Shown here in pieces: positions 27,893-37,172 of a stretch of DNA of 64,000 nt. Location of the stretch: positions 122,538-186,537 of the forward strand of contig NZ_JALXXL010000006.1 in NCBI RefSeq assembly GCF_025152525.1. Reading direction: 5' to 3'. Each line of letters opens with the position of its first letter. The stretch's first letter is position 1. Below the pieces are notes generated by a model. That model searched no databases. It had not been told where the DNA came from and saw only the letters and a list, made by a program, of their open reading frames with translations. Source of the stretch: Corynebacterium sp. p3-SID1056. Its GTDB lineage: Bacteria; Actinomycetota; Actinomycetes; Mycobacteriales; Mycobacteriaceae. A program made the translations under genes and the position numbers.

Positions 27893-28348
27893 ATGCTCAA
27901 GGGCTTCCGCGACTTTATTCTCCGCGGCAACGTCATCGACCTGGCTGTCGGTGTGGTCATCGGTGCTGCGTTCACCGCCGTTGTCACCGCATTCTCTGAC
28001 GCAATCATCACCCCGCTGCTGAACATCTTCGGCGACGCCGAGGTCGGCGAAGGCTGGAAGATCCCGGTCATCCCGGGCCGCCCCGAGACCGCGCTCGACC
28101 TGGGTATGCTGGTCTCCGCGATCATCAACTTCCTGCTCATCGCTGCAGTGGTCTATTTCTTCATCGTCGCTCCGATGAACAAGCTCGACGAGATGCAGAA
28201 GCGTCACCGCGGCATCTCCGAGGACACCCCGGCTCCGACCGAGACCGAGCTGCTCACCGAGATCCGCGACATGCTCGCTGGCCAGACCCCGCAGCAGGCT
28301 GGCAGCTCCACCCCGCCGGCAACGGACGGGACCCCAGACGCGAAGTAG
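27893..28348 (+). CDS. mscL: Large-conductance mechanosensitive channel
   Basis: 151 residues. MLKGFRDFILRGNVIDLAVGVVIGAAFTAVVTAF is the S1 and TM1 region with the pore glycines and alanines, LVSAIINFLLIAAVVYFFIVAPMNKL is TM2, and the C-terminal cytoplasmic helix (TELLTEIRDML) is followed by a Thr/Pro tail. It opens on membrane tension to release solutes after hypo-osmotic shock, opposite in role to BetP. AAGGAG eight bases upstream supports ATG 27893 over GTG 27884. Confidence 0.95.
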   Translation: MLKGFRDFILRGNVIDLAVGVVIGAAFTAVVTAFSDAIITPLLNIFGDAEVGEGWKIPVIPGRPETALDLGMLVSAIINFLLIAAVVYFFIVAPMNKLDEMQKRHRGISEDTPAPTETELLTEIRDMLAGQTPQQAGSSTPPATDGTPDAK

Positions 28349-28367
28349 CGCTCATACGCTTCGCAGC

Positions 28368-28414
28368 ACGCCCGCTCGCACCTACTCTCCGTGGTGCGGC
28401 GGGCGTTCGTTTTC
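28368..28414 (+). terminator. Rho-independent terminator of mscL
   Basis: ACGCCCGC (28368-28375) and CGCACC (28377-28382) pair with GGTGCG (28393-28398) and GCGGGCGT (28399-28406), followed by TCGTTTTCG. The right arm lies inside the 3' end of the opposing small gene (28382-28582). Confidence 0.75.
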
Positions 28415-28582
28415 GTAAAACGCAAGACCGGTCAGCTCCGGCTCGGCCCCGTCTTCTAACGCGACCTCACGCAGGCCATCCGCGCCGCGCGACTCGCGCC
28501 GAAACGGTCCGTCCGGAGTGTCCGCGGCCCGGTCGTAGTCCACGTCCGCGATGCGCCGCGCTCTGCGTCGTTGCCGCGCCAT
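28382..28582 (-). CDS. Small hydrophilic protein of unknown function (66 aa)
   Basis: MARQRRRARRIADVDYDRAAD then an acidic, Arg-rich body ending YENERPPHHGE. No domain is recognised. It follows mog with a 2-bp gap on the same strand, so it is likely co-transcribed. Its last codons coincide with the mscL terminator hairpin, whose GC-rich stem therefore has to be compatible with coding. Confidence 0.5.
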   Translation of the reverse strand: MARQRRRARRIADVDYDRAADTPDGPFRRESRGADGLREVALEDGAEPELTGLAFYENERPPHHGE

Positions 28583-28584
28583 GC

Positions 28585-29166
28585 TTATTGCACCGTGTAG
28601 CTGTTGAGCTCGCCGATGAGGTGCTCCACCAGCGGAGCAATCGTGGCGACGCCATCGCGGATGGCCTGGCGGCTCGGCGCGAGGTTCACTACCACCGTCG
28701 ATCCGGACACACCGCAGATACCGCGCGAGGTGGCAGCGTCCACCGCGCCGCAGGACTGCCCCGAGGAGCGAATCGCCTGCGCAACACCCGGCACCATCTT
28801 GTCGATCACGGTGCGGGTGGCCTCCGGCGTCTTATCCCGCGGGCCCACACCAGTGCCGCCGAGCGTGAGGACAAGATCTACGCCACCGACAACGCCGGTC
28901 TCGATCACTTTGCGGATCTCCGACTTCTTTGACTTGGTCCGCACAACCCCATCGACGTGGTAGCCGTACTCGCCGAGCAGCTCGGCGATCATCTTGTCGG
29001 TGTTGTCTCCTGGTGCCTCGTAGCGGTGATCGCCGACGAGCACCACAATCGCGCGAGATTGTACCGGCGCAGACTCTGCGAGCTCAACGGCGCGCAGGAA
29101 CGAGTCATCCGGCTCCGCGCCGTCAAAAGCATCCAGTGTCTTCGTCGTACTCGTGGTTTTCGCCAT
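28585..29166 (-). CDS. mog: MogA/MoaB-family molybdopterin adenylyltransferase-like protein
   Basis: 193 residues. RAIVVLVGDHRYEAPGDNTDKMIAELLGEYGYHVDG, DLVLTLGGTGVGPRDKTPEATRTV and RGICGVSGSTVVVNLAPS are the molybdopterin-binding (MoCF) motifs including GGTG. In mycobacteria the equivalent gene (moaB2) also sits between mscL and pepD. Whether it still acts in molybdenum cofactor synthesis is unclear, as no other moa/moe pathway gene apart from the divergent Glp is present. Confidence 0.85.
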   Translation of the reverse strand: MAKTTSTTKTLDAFDGAEPDDSFLRAVELAESAPVQSRAIVVLVGDHRYEAPGDNTDKMIAELLGEYGYHVDGVVRTKSKKSEIRKVIETGVVGGVDLVLTLGGTGVGPRDKTPEATRTVIDKMVPGVAQAIRSSGQSCGAVDAATSRGICGVSGSTVVVNLAPSRQAIRDGVATIAPLVEHLIGELNSYTVQ

Positions 29167-29233
29167 AGCCTTCTTCCTCGACGTGCCGCTCCGGCGGGCA
29201 CCGGAGTCGTTGCCCTAAAACTTAGCCCTTAAC

Positions 29234-30457
29234 TTACTCGGAACTCAGCGTCACATCTACGGAAACAGGCTCCGCCTCCCCCGAGCGCTCCACCTGCAGC
29301 GTGACGGTCTCACCGAAGTCGTGTGAACGCGTCGCGGCGATCAGCGCGTCCGCCGAGTCAATGAGCCGGTCGTTGAGCTTCACAATCACATCACCGGAGT
29401 GCAGGCCGGCCTTCTCCGCGGGGCTGCCCGGTTCCACAGAGGCAACCCGGGCGCCCTCGGTGCCGTCGTCAAGCGCATTGACCCGCACACCGAGCATGGG
29501 TTGCGTGGCCTCACCGCGGTCGATGAGTTGCTGCGCGATCCGCTTGGCAAAGTTCGAGGGAATTGCGAAGCCGAGGCCGATCGAACCGCCTTGCTGCCCG
29601 CCGTACGAGCCTGCGGACAGGGAGGCAATCACGGAGTTCATGCCGATGAGGTTGCCGTGCATATCCACGAGCGGGCCGCCCGAGTTGCCTGGATTGATCG
29701 CGGCGTCGGTCTGAATGCCGTCCATGAGCGAGCTTTCGCCACTGCCCTGGTTCGCGCGCACCGGCCGGTTCAGCGCAGAGACGATACCGCTGGTGACCGT
29801 TGCCGAGAGCCCGAGCGGCGAGCCAACCGCGACTACCTCCTGCCCCACGCTGAGCTGATCCGAGTTGCCAAATTGCATCGTCGGCAGGTTGCTCACATTT
29901 TCGATCTTGATCACGCCCACGTCCGTGTTCACGTCGCTGGCCACGTAGGTCGCCTCGTGCCGCGATCCGTCATTCAGCGTGACCTGAATGCGCGATTGTG
30001 GGCTCTGGGCATCGCCGACCACGTGGTGGTTTGTCAGCACGTAGCCGTCGGAGGAAATGATCGAGCCCGAACCCTCAGCGCCTCCGCGTGGTGTCTGCAC
30101 CATGATGGAGACGACCGCGGGAAGCACCTGGGCCGCCACGTCTTCCACGGAACCTTTCGGAGCCTTCGGTGCGTCGCTACCGGAGTCACGTGCCGATTCA
30201 GGCTGCGCCTCGAGCGCATTGTAGGACTCACCCGATTGCTCCGCGCCACGGCTACCGGCGATGTAGCCGGCCCCGCCGCCCGCTACAAGCGAGGCGACCA
30301 GGGCCGTTGCAATCAGCGCACCCGCGCCGAAACGATTCCCGGACGAGACCTGCTGCGGCGGGTTCGCAACGTGGTAGACAGTCTGCTGGGTGTGATTCGC
30401 GCCTTCTGCGTTGCCCTCGTACTCGGGACGGTTGCGCGATTGATCCGGAAAAGTCAT
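29234..30457 (-). CDS. pepD: HtrA/DegP-like membrane-anchored serine protease with PDZ domain
   Basis: 407 residues. A polar cytoplasmic N-terminus, a membrane helix (GALIATALVASLVAGGGAGYIAG), then a trypsin-like domain with catalytic His in YVLTNHHVVG, Asp in VNTDVGVIKI and Ser in PGNSGGPLVD, and a C-terminal PDZ domain (about 320-400; EPGSPAEKAGLHSGDVIVKLND). It degrades or refolds damaged envelope proteins. It is clustered with mprAB as in M. tuberculosis, where MprAB controls pepD. ATG 30457 is chosen because CATAAT lies seven bases upstream; the ATG at 30466 overlaps that hexamer. Confidence 0.9.
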   Translation of the reverse strand: MTFPDQSRNRPEYEGNAEGANHTQQTVYHVANPPQQVSSGNRFGAGALIATALVASLVAGGGAGYIAGSRGAEQSGESYNALEAQPESARDSGSDAPKAPKGSVEDVAAQVLPAVVSIMVQTPRGGAEGSGSIISSDGYVLTNHHVVGDAQSPQSRIQVTLNDGSRHEATYVASDVNTDVGVIKIENVSNLPTMQFGNSDQLSVGQEVVAVGSPLGLSATVTSGIVSALNRPVRANQGSGESSLMDGIQTDAAINPGNSGGPLVDMHGNLIGMNSVIASLSAGSYGGQQGGSIGLGFAIPSNFAKRIAQQLIDRGEATQPMLGVRVNALDDGTEGARVASVEPGSPAEKAGLHSGDVIVKLNDRLIDSADALIAATRSHDFGETVTLQVERSGEAEPVSVDVTLSSE

Positions 30458-30516
30458 GTGCCCCATTATGCGTGCTAGCGCTGCAGGCCGACTTGAGGCT
30501 CGACCCTACACAACGT

Positions 30517-30534
30517 AACACTTCCTGAACACTT
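30517..30534. promoter_or_regulatory. Direct repeat upstream of pepD, candidate MprA site
   Basis: AACACTT occurs at 30517-30523 and again at 30528-30534, an 11-bp period, 60-77 bp upstream of the pepD start. Such spacing is typical for OmpR-family activators. MprA, encoded next door, is the natural candidate. Confidence 0.45.
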
Positions 30535-30559
30535 ACTGTGTACGCTGCGCTGGGGCAAG

Positions 30560-32023
30560 TTACTCGTCTTCGGCGGGGAGCCGTCCGGGGAAGACGACGC
30601 GCATACGTGTGCCGCCGTCGTCGGATTCCTCCACAAAAATCTCCGCGCCGTGACGATCGAGCACCTGCTTGACAATCGCCAACCCCAGCCCGGATCCCGG
30701 CATCGCACGCGACTCAGGGGCGCGGTAGAAGCGCTCGAACACGCGCTCGCGCTCCCGCGGGGCGATGCCCGGGCCGGAGTCGTCGACAATCAGCACGGCC
30801 TTGGTCGTGGCCGCCTTCAACGAAATCCGCACGGTGCCGCCCGGCGGCGACCATTTCGCGGCGTTGTCGATGAGGTTGATCGGCGCGCGCCCCATGGCGA
30901 AGTGATCGCCTTGCATGATCCACGGGTCCGCACTGAATTGGAACGTCACATCGGGGCGACGGCGACGAACGCGGTCCAGCGCTTCTTCCAAAATGCCGTC
31001 CAAGCGCAGGTCGACAAACTCAGTGTTCGGAGAGTCCTCGCGAGCCAAGTCAACCAGGTCGCCGATAAGCGTCGACATCTCCTCCATCTGCGCGAGCACA
31101 TCGCGCTCGAGGTTGTCGCGCTCCTCTTGCGAGATCATGTCCTGATGCCCGGACTTATACATCATCATGAACAACTCAATGTTCGTCCGCATAGAGGTCA
31201 GCGGCGTCTTCAACTCGTGGCCCGCGTCGGCGACGAGCTGCGTTTGGCGCGTGCGAGAATCCTGGAGCGTACGCATCATCTCGTTGAACGAGGCGCTGAT
31301 CTTCGCCAGCTCATCGTCACCTTCCACGGGCAGCGGTTTCAGCTCCCCGGTCCGGGTGACCTCGTCCACCGCGCGGTGCAACCGTCGCAGCGGATAGAGC
31401 GCGGCCGCGGCGACGATCGTGGCCACCGCCCACGCCATCATGATGCCCAGGCCCAAAATGACCAGCAGCGCGGCACCGGAGCTTCCCTGCAGTCGCCGCG
31501 AGGGATCGATCTGCTCGGCGAGCGCAACGGCGGCGCCGCTTTCCAGGCGCAGGACTAAGATACGCTCCCCACCAGCGGTGCGGGTGGAAAGCTGCTCGCC
31601 CTCCTTCCCCGAATGGAAGTCACCGCCGACCGGCACGGCGTCGCCGAAGTATTTATTGGAACCAGCCGGCGAGGCGGCAGCCTTCATACCCGGGTTGTAC
31701 TTTTTAAATTCCGCAATCTCCGCCTCGAGTTCGGCTTCGGTACTCGTCTCCGCATCTCGCGCCATGGCGTAAGCTTTCATGCCCAGCTCGTTGTCCATGG
31801 AGTTGGTGATCGCTGTCGTCGCGGCCCAGTAACTGACCACGGCGGTGACCAAGATGGCAAACGCCACCATCACACCGGTGAGTACCACCAGCTGCTGGCG
31901 CAGGGAAAGGCCGAGGCCGAGGAAGCGCGAGTTGCGGAACTGCGCTGGCTGCATCTCCTCGTCGGAAAGCTGCCAAGCGTCCTGGTCACGCTTGTAGGTT
32001 TCGGCGGATTGCCGCAAGATCAC
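30560..32023 (-). CDS. mprB: Sensor histidine kinase MprB
   Basis: 487 residues. TM1 ([22 protein letters not shown]), an extracytoplasmic sensor (about 70-180), TM2 ([26 protein letters not shown]), HAMP domain, H-box [18 protein letters not shown] with the phosphorylated His, N-box [14 protein letters not shown], and G-boxes DDSGPGIAP and [13 protein letters not shown]. It senses envelope stress and phosphorylates MprA. Its start overlaps the mprA stop by four bases. Confidence 0.9.
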   Translation of the reverse strand: MILRQSAETYKRDQDAWQLSDEEMQPAQFRNSRFLGLGLSLRQQLVVLTGVMVAFAILVTAVVSYWAATTAITNSMDNELGMKAYAMARDAETSTEAELEAEIAEFKKYNPGMKAAASPAGSNKYFGDAVPVGGDFHSGKEGEQLSTRTAGGERILVLRLESGAAVALAEQIDPSRRLQGSSGAALLVILGLGIMMAWAVATIVAAAALYPLRRLHRAVDEVTRTGELKPLPVEGDDELAKISASFNEMMRTLQDSRTRQTQLVADAGHELKTPLTSMRTNIELFMMMYKSGHQDMISQEERDNLERDVLAQMEEMSTLIGDLVDLAREDSPNTEFVDLRLDGILEEALDRVRRRRPDVTFQFSADPWIMQGDHFAMGRAPINLIDNAAKWSPPGGTVRISLKAATTKAVLIVDDSGPGIAPRERERVFERFYRAPESRAMPGSGLGLAIVKQVLDRHGAEIFVEESDDGGTRMRVVFPGRLPAEDE

Positions 32024-32718
32024 GGAGCAGTCTCCCGCAGCACGTAACCGACGCCGCGCACCGTGTGAATCAGACGAGACTCGCCCGCCGCCTCGGTTTT
32101 GCGACGTAGGTAGCCAATGTAGACCTCAAGCGCGTTGCCCGAGGTGGGGAAATCGTAGCCCCACACTTCCTCCAGGATGGTCTGGCGCGACAGCACCCGG
32201 CGGGGGTTCTGCATCAACAGGTGCAGCAGCGCAAACTCCGTACGCGTCAGCGAAATGGTGCGGGCCCCGCGGGTCACATCGCGCGTCTCCGGGTTCAAAG
32301 AGAGGTCCTCGAACTTGAGCGACGAAGACTCGTGCGAGTTATCTTCGATCGAGTCCGCTCGGGCGCGGCGCAGCAGCGAACGGACACGCGCAAGGAGCTC
32401 CTCGAGCGCGAAGGGCTTCGGCAAGTAATCGTCAGCACCAGCATCAAGACCTGCGACCCTGTCGGAAACTCCGTCGCGCGCAGTCAGCATGAGCACCGGC
32501 CGGTCGTACCCGGAAGAACGCAGGGTACGGCACACACCGAGGCCGTCAAGTTTGGGCATCATCACGTCGAGGATGGTCAGATCCGGCTCCTCGGTACGGA
32601 TCATGTCCAACGCCTCTTCCCCATCCTGGGCCAGGCATACCTCGTACCCGTTGAAGCGGAGGGAGCGCTTGAGCGAATCGCGGACGGCCTGCTCGTCGTC
32701 AGCCACTAAAATTTTCAT
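32020..32718 (-). CDS. mprA: Response regulator MprA (OmpR/PhoB family)
   Basis: 232 residues. Receiver domain (1-120): [14 protein letters not shown] with the acidic pocket, [12 protein letters not shown] with the phospho-acceptor Asp, LTARD and [12 protein letters not shown]. The C-terminal winged helix has [38 protein letters not shown] and [12 protein letters not shown]. The start at MKILVADDE (32718) is taken rather than the in-frame upstream codon, with CATAAT six bases upstream. It is first in an mprA-mprB unit with pepD downstream under its own promoter. Confidence 0.92.
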   Translation of the reverse strand: MKILVADDEQAVRDSLKRSLRFNGYEVCLAQDGEEALDMIRTEEPDLTILDVMMPKLDGLGVCRTLRSSGYDRPVLMLTARDGVSDRVAGLDAGADDYLPKPFALEELLARVRSLLRRARADSIEDNSHESSSLKFEDLSLNPETRDVTRGARTISLTRTEFALLHLLMQNPRRVLSRQTILEEVWGYDFPTSGNALEVYIGYLRRKTEAAGESRLIHTVRGVGYVLRETAP

Positions 32719-32762
32719 GAATCTATTATGGCCTATCAATCATCTTTTCGTACACAAGATCA

Positions 32763-32796
32763 CAAAAGGCCGGGTCCCTTTCTAGGAATCCGGCCG
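32763..32796 (-). terminator. Terminator of the rpmE2-rpmF unit
   Basis: GGCCGG (32768-32773) pairs with CCGGCC (32790-32795), and on the minus strand the stem is followed by TTTTG. It lies 25 bp beyond the rpmF stop, before the mprA promoter. Confidence 0.7.
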
Positions 32797-32819
32797 TTTG
32801 CAAAGCTGTATATCGCTAA

Positions 32820-32993
32820 CTAGAACTGCTCGACGTCGATCAGGCCAGCCTGAGCAGCCTTGACCAGGCGGCGCGGAATGCGAACTTCCTTGCCGTCGAT
32901 CTTGACAACCTGCAGCTGCGCGTTGTCAGCCTTCCACTGCGAACGGCGCATGCGGGTGTTTGCGCGAGACTTCTTAAACTTCGGTGTAGCCAT
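32820..32993 (-). CDS. rpmF: Ribosomal protein L32
   Basis: 57 residues: [21 protein letters not shown], then [27 protein letters not shown]. The N-terminal basic part is the conserved L32 signature; the zinc-ribbon cysteines found in many bacterial L32 proteins are absent. AGGAGG nine bases upstream of the ATG. It follows rpmE2 by 23 bp. Confidence 0.92.
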   Translation of the reverse strand: MATPKFKKSRANTRMRRSQWKADNAQLQVVKIDGKEVRIPRRLVKAAQAGLIDVEQF

Positions 32994-33016
32994 TTCTCAA
33001 ATCCTCCTTCTACGCC

Positions 33017-33289
33017 TTACTTGCTGGTCTTCTTCTTGCGGCGAGCCATGCCACCGAAGCGCTGGTTGAACTTCTCAACGCGGCCAGCGGTGTCCATGAG
33101 ACGCTGTGCGCCGGTCCAGAACGGGTGCGACTCAGCGGTCACGTCAACGACGATGAGCGGGTACTCATTGCCGTCTTCCCAGGTATCGGTGCGGTCGGAG
33201 GTCTTGGTGGAGCGCGTCAGGAACTTGTGGCCCGTGTTCGCGTCCTGGAAAATCACCGGGTGGTAATCCGGGTGAATGTCCTTCTTCAT
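33017..33289 (-). CDS. rpmE2: Ribosomal protein L31 type B
   Basis: 90 residues: [73 protein letters not shown]. The CxxC zinc motif of L31 type A is missing, so this is the zinc-free form. It is first in a short unit with rpmF. Confidence 0.93.
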   Translation of the reverse strand: MKKDIHPDYHPVIFQDANTGHKFLTRSTKTSDRTDTWEDGNEYPLIVVDVTAESHPFWTGAQRLMDTAGRVEKFNQRFGGMARRKKKTSK

Positions 33290-33405
33290 CTACTTCGTCT
33301 CCCTCAGGATTGAACTTCAGGTCGGTTCCCTACTTCATAAGGGATCGTGCCTGAGTTGGGTGCGAAAATGGTCAAGTGCACAGCGATTGCTGAACAACCT
33401 GCAGA

Positions 33406-33411
33406 ATTATA
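33406..33411 (-). promoter_or_regulatory. Promoter -10 of rpmE2-rpmF
   Basis: The minus strand reads TATAAT at 33411-33406, a consensus -10, about 117 bp before the rpmE2 start, implying a leader of roughly 110 nt. The -35 is weak and lies in the 3' end of the CPBP gene. Confidence 0.5.
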
Positions 33412-33431
33412 CTTCCCCGAGGCTCTTTTTC

Positions 33432-34196
33432 CTAATCGCGCATGTTCGCTTTTCGACGCCACAGCACCACCGCCCCAGTCAACGCCTGCGCCAGGCCGAG
33501 CACGACCCACGCAACGTTGCCCAGCTCAATCGGATAGGCCAAGCTCAGTACCGCAAGCATGAGGTGCATCCCGCCGTGCGAGCCTGCAGCCCACCAGAAG
33601 CTGCCAAAGCGGTAGACCAGCGCCGCGCCCAGGATGGACATCCCGAAGGGCATCGCCAGGTAGACGAGGTGGTCCAGCGCGCTTTGTTGCCCGCCGGAAG
33701 AAGTCAGGTGGATCAACGTGAAGGCGGCAGTCGTCCAGACAATGGTGAGAGTTTCTCGGTGCCGCGTGAGATCGAACAGCCAGCCGCGGTAGAGCAACTC
33801 TTCGGGGATGCCTTGCAGCAAGTAGGCGCGCACGAGGATCCACGCCAGGACTGCGGCCAGCGGGTAGCCGCCGGCGTCAGCCGCTTCAGGCACCGCCGGA
33901 CCGCGACCAAGAAGAGCTGCGAGCACCGCCCAGCCCATGAGCATCGGCACGGCGACCACGAGCGTGCCGCCGACAAGCCCCCAGGCCCCTTTCCAATTGA
34001 TACTGGAGCGCTCAACATAGCGCACCCACACGACGACGAACGCGACCACCAGGACGGGTGTGAGGCAGAACAAGAGGGTCTCGTCCACGTATGAGGCGAG
34101 CGGAACCCTGGCGAAGTTTGCGCCCATGAGCACGCCCGCAGCGATGAGAGCACGAAGCAAGAGACCGAATGCGTTAACAGGAATTCTTGGATTCAT
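33432..34196 (-). CDS. CPBP-family intramembrane metalloprotease
   Basis: 254 residues with about seven hydrophobic helices. LLQGIPEELLYRGWLFDL is motif 1 (EExxxR) with the catalytic Glu pair, FTLIHL is motif 2 (FxxxH), and AAGSHGGMHLML is the final metal-binding region. CPBP proteases include CAAX-processing enzymes and bacteriocin self-immunity proteins; the substrate is unknown. ATG 34196 is taken rather than the upstream in-frame start. It is divergent from the histidine kinase. Confidence 0.85.
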   Translation of the reverse strand: MNPRIPVNAFGLLLRALIAAGVLMGANFARVPLASYVDETLLFCLTPVLVVAFVVVWVRYVERSSINWKGAWGLVGGTLVVAVPMLMGWAVLAALLGRGPAVPEAADAGGYPLAAVLAWILVRAYLLQGIPEELLYRGWLFDLTRHRETLTIVWTTAAFTLIHLTSSGGQQSALDHLVYLAMPFGMSILGAALVYRFGSFWWAAGSHGGMHLMLAVLSLAYPIELGNVAWVVLGLAQALTGAVVLWRRKANMRD

Positions 34197-34295
34197 GGTG
34201 CACGACTTTATGGAGTGCACGCGAACGTGAATAGTGGATGCGGTCACCAAAAACCATGACCCGAGTCACGGGTGTCAGCCGGTAGGTTAGGCCCC

Positions 34296-35351
34296 ATGAA
34301 CCGCGTCCACCTCTACCTTTTGGACAGCATCTTGGTGTTCGCCATCTTGCTGTATATCAACTTCACGTCAGCGGCGCTCGCGCGTAAGGGAATTCTCCTG
34401 GCGGTCGCCTTACTCACCGTCGCGGCGTGGGTGGCGTGGCGCAGGACAGAACACAGGGTTGCCGCGGTGTGCTTCTCCCTATGCGCGTTCGCCGTCTTCG
34501 CCACGGCGAATAACCCGATCAGCATCCTTGTGCTGTGGTGCGCAGTCGTGGCAGTGCACATGAGTCTGGGCAAGCGGGCGGCGTATGTCTACGCAGGTGC
34601 GATCGTCGCGGCTGCTTTTCTCGCGCAGCTCAAGGTCCAAGCTCCGGTAAGCAAGATCGCGCTTGAAACGCTCGCCGGCGCTGCCGCAGCTGCGGCAGCC
34701 CTGAATCTTGCCTCCACGGTCTCCCGCCAGCGCTGGTACGAGGCGCACCAGCAGGACATGGCGGTGGCGAAGGAGCGTGAAAGGATCGCGGCCACGCTTC
34801 ACGACGCCCTCGGGCACCGCCTCACCACCATCGGGCTGAGCCTCGACTACGCGCTCCGGATCCCCGACGCGGAAAAGCGTGATAGTGAGATCGCGCATGC
34901 ACGCGCAAGCGTCTCGGAGGCTCTACAAGAGATGCGCGCGACGGTCCGCGCGATGAAACCTGCCGCGCATCCCGATGAGGACATCGAGTCCGCACTGTCC
35001 CATCTGGCGGAGTCTTTCGCCACCACTTCTTTGGACGTTGAGTTTTCTCACGCTGTTCACACACCACAGGCGAAGTACTCCACCGAAGAACGAATGCTCA
35101 TGCTGCACTTTTGCCAAGAGGCACTGACCAATGTGCTGCGCCATTCGCACGCAACGAAGGCACAGATCGTGCTTGACCGCCGGACCCTGGCCGTGACCGA
35201 CAACGGAGTAGGCATGACCGGGCCGGAAGCTTTCGGTATCACGTCGCTTCGCGAACGCGCTGCAGGCCTCGGTGGTGAAATCAATACGCTCGCCCACGGC
35301 GGCATTGACGGAGGTTTCCGCATCGAATTGCACCTCAAGGAGAAATCATGA
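34296..35351 (+). CDS. Sensor histidine kinase, NarL-type two-component system (HisKA_3)
   Basis: 351 residues. Four or five membrane helices in the N-terminal 145 residues with almost no extracellular loop, then the dimerisation domain ERERIAATLHDALGHRLTTIGLSLDYAL with the phospho-His, and an ATPase domain ending with CQEALTNVLRHSHATKAQIVL and VTDNGVGM, FGITSLRERAAGLGG. The lack of an external sensor suggests membrane-embedded sensing. ATG 34296 has TAGGTT seven bases upstream. Its stop overlaps the regulator start (ATGA). Adjacent permease and CPBP protease genes are possible outputs. Confidence 0.88.
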   Translation: MNRVHLYLLDSILVFAILLYINFTSAALARKGILLAVALLTVAAWVAWRRTEHRVAAVCFSLCAFAVFATANNPISILVLWCAVVAVHMSLGKRAAYVYAGAIVAAAFLAQLKVQAPVSKIALETLAGAAAAAAALNLASTVSRQRWYEAHQQDMAVAKERERIAATLHDALGHRLTTIGLSLDYALRIPDAEKRDSEIAHARASVSEALQEMRATVRAMKPAAHPDEDIESALSHLAESFATTSLDVEFSHAVHTPQAKYSTEERMLMLHFCQEALTNVLRHSHATKAQIVLDRRTLAVTDNGVGMTGPEAFGITSLRERAAGLGGEINTLAHGGIDGGFRIELHLKEKS

Positions 35352-35950
35352 CCACACGCGCGCTACTTATCGACGACCACGAGATGCTCCTGCGCGGCCT
35401 CAGGCTCATCTTGGACACCGACGACCGTGTTGAAGTTGCCGCCACAACTACCGACGGAGCGGAAGCGCTCAGCCTCGCCAGCCGCTACGACGTCGATGTG
35501 GTTGTCACCGACGCCGCCATGCCAAAAACTGACGGGCTCGAAGTCGTGCGCGCCTGCAGCCCTCACGTTCCCGTCCTCGTACTCACCACCTTTGACGACG
35601 CGAACTTGGTCGCGAGCCTGCTCGACGCTGGTGCCTCCGGCTACATCTTGAAAGATGTGTCCCCGGAAGAATTGGCAAACGCCATCGTCGCTACCGCCCA
35701 AGGTGGCCTCGTCCTCGACCCACGCATCGCCCGCTACGCTGCGGGGAATCCGCAGTTGGCGATCCTTACCCCGACTGAGCGCTCCGTCGCAGAAATGGTC
35801 GCACAAGGAATGAGCAACCAAGAGATTGCCGGGGCACTCTTCCTGGCTGAGGGCACAGTGAAAAACCACGTATCTGCCTTGCTCCGGAAGCTCGAAGCAC
35901 GAGACCGTACGGTGCTCGCCTTGAGGCTAGCCAAGGCGTTGGGGATCTAA
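35348..35950 (+). CDS. Response regulator, NarL/LuxR family
   Basis: 200 residues. Receiver: ALLIDDHEMLLRGLRLIL, VVVTDAAMPKTDGLEVV with the acceptor Asp, LTTFDD, and GYILKDVSPEELANAI with the Lys. DNA-binding domain: LTPTERSVAEMVAQGMSNQEIAGALFLAEGTVKNHVSALLRKL. It is coupled to the kinase by a 4-bp overlap. Confidence 0.92.
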   Translation: MTTRALLIDDHEMLLRGLRLILDTDDRVEVAATTTDGAEALSLASRYDVDVVVTDAAMPKTDGLEVVRACSPHVPVLVLTTFDDANLVASLLDAGASGYILKDVSPEELANAIVATAQGGLVLDPRIARYAAGNPQLAILTPTERSVAEMVAQGMSNQEIAGALFLAEGTVKNHVSALLRKLEARDRTVLALRLAKALGI

Positions 35951-35961
35951 GCTCTTTCACC

Positions 35962-36993
35962 GTGCGCCTTACCTCTATATTCTGGCCCGCAGCCGCCGCC
36001 GTACTGTTCGCCGCCCTGGCACTGACGGACACCTCTGCCGCAATGACAGAGACGGCGCGCCTGCTGCCCGTCCTCGTTTTTGCCGGTGCGATGTCCGCGA
36101 TGGTTAACCTCGCGGCACAAGCAGGGGTGTTCGAGGCACTCGCCGCGTGGATCGAGCGCACCCACTTCGTGTGGCCAGCGTTTCTCCTCCTGTGCGTCCT
36201 GGTCACCATTTTCCTCTCCCTGGACACCACGGCGATCATGCTCACGCCGCTCGCGGTGGCAGTGGCGCGGCGCAACGGACTGAGCGTTGCGGCCTTATCA
36301 CTTTCAGTGGTGTGGATCGCGAACCTCGGCTCAATGCTGCTCCCCGTCTCCAACCTGACCAATCTTTTGGCGCTGAAGCACTACTCGGGCACATACGACT
36401 TTGTCGCTGCATCCTGGAGGCCAGCCCTCGTCGGCATCGCGGTGGCAGTCGCCGCTTCCTACGTGGCGCGCTTCATCTTTGCCGCGGAAAAGCAGCAGCA
36501 CTCCCCGAGTATTCCGCCCAACCCCGGAGCTGCAATGTGGATTCTCGGGCTAACCATTATCGCACTACTCACTCCAATCCCCTTTTGGGCGACCAGCCTG
36601 GTCGGGGCTGTGGCGATGGCGTTGACGGTAGGCGTCGAGAAGCGCAGCGAGCTTGTGCCTTGGCAGTCGCTGGCGCTCGTGGTCGCCATCTCATCTGCCG
36701 TAGCCCTGCTGCCGCCGCTGCACCCCAACGCTCCCGCTGCACTTTCGGGCGCGGTTGCTGCGAACCTGGTCAACAACCTGCCGGCGTACCTTCTCCTCGA
36801 AGCCGATGCACCGATGCAGCTGCTCGTCGGCGTGAACTTCGGCCCGCTGGTCACCCCCTGGGCCTCGCTGGCTACACTGCTGTGGCACAGCCAGCTCACA
36901 CGCGCTGGGGTACACATCCCGTGGCGCGTGTATATCGCCTTCGGGTGGGTGCTCGCCCCACTCGCTGTGTGGCTGGGTAGCGCGGTCGCCTGA
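35962..36993 (+). CDS. SLC13/ArsB (ion transporter superfamily) permease
   Basis: 343 residues with about ten hydrophobic helices. CVLVTIFLSLDTTAIMLTPLAVAVARR and IANLGSMLLPVSNLTNLLAL are the hairpin signatures of the ArsB/NhaD/CitM superfamily, and AAVAANLVNNLPAYLLLE-like sequence near 265 is the second repeat. An arsenite or organic-anion substrate is possible. The start is GTG 35962. It follows the NarL regulator by 11 bp and so is probably part of its unit. Confidence 0.8.
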   Translation: MRLTSIFWPAAAAVLFAALALTDTSAAMTETARLLPVLVFAGAMSAMVNLAAQAGVFEALAAWIERTHFVWPAFLLLCVLVTIFLSLDTTAIMLTPLAVAVARRNGLSVAALSLSVVWIANLGSMLLPVSNLTNLLALKHYSGTYDFVAASWRPALVGIAVAVAASYVARFIFAAEKQQHSPSIPPNPGAAMWILGLTIIALLTPIPFWATSLVGAVAMALTVGVEKRSELVPWQSLALVVAISSAVALLPPLHPNAPAALSGAVAANLVNNLPAYLLLEADAPMQLLVGVNFGPLVTPWASLATLLWHSQLTRAGVHIPWRVYIAFGWVLAPLAVWLGSAVA

Positions 36994-37172
36994 GATTAGG
37001 AGATTTGGCACTAAACATGTATTGTTGACTCTCGCTGTTGTCGAAGTACACGTTTACGCCTACGTCAACCGATTGCACTCGACGCTCTCGCGGACCCTCA
37101 CACCGCTTTGTCAGTGGCGTCATCCTCACAAGTGATCAGTGCGTGGGCGGCAGAAGAGAAAGAAGTCAACCC

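Noticed and set aside
36994..37172. Zur operator upstream of rpmB
   Set aside because: Looked for because the ribosomal proteins are cysteine-free; no palindrome resembling a Zur box was found in this stretch.
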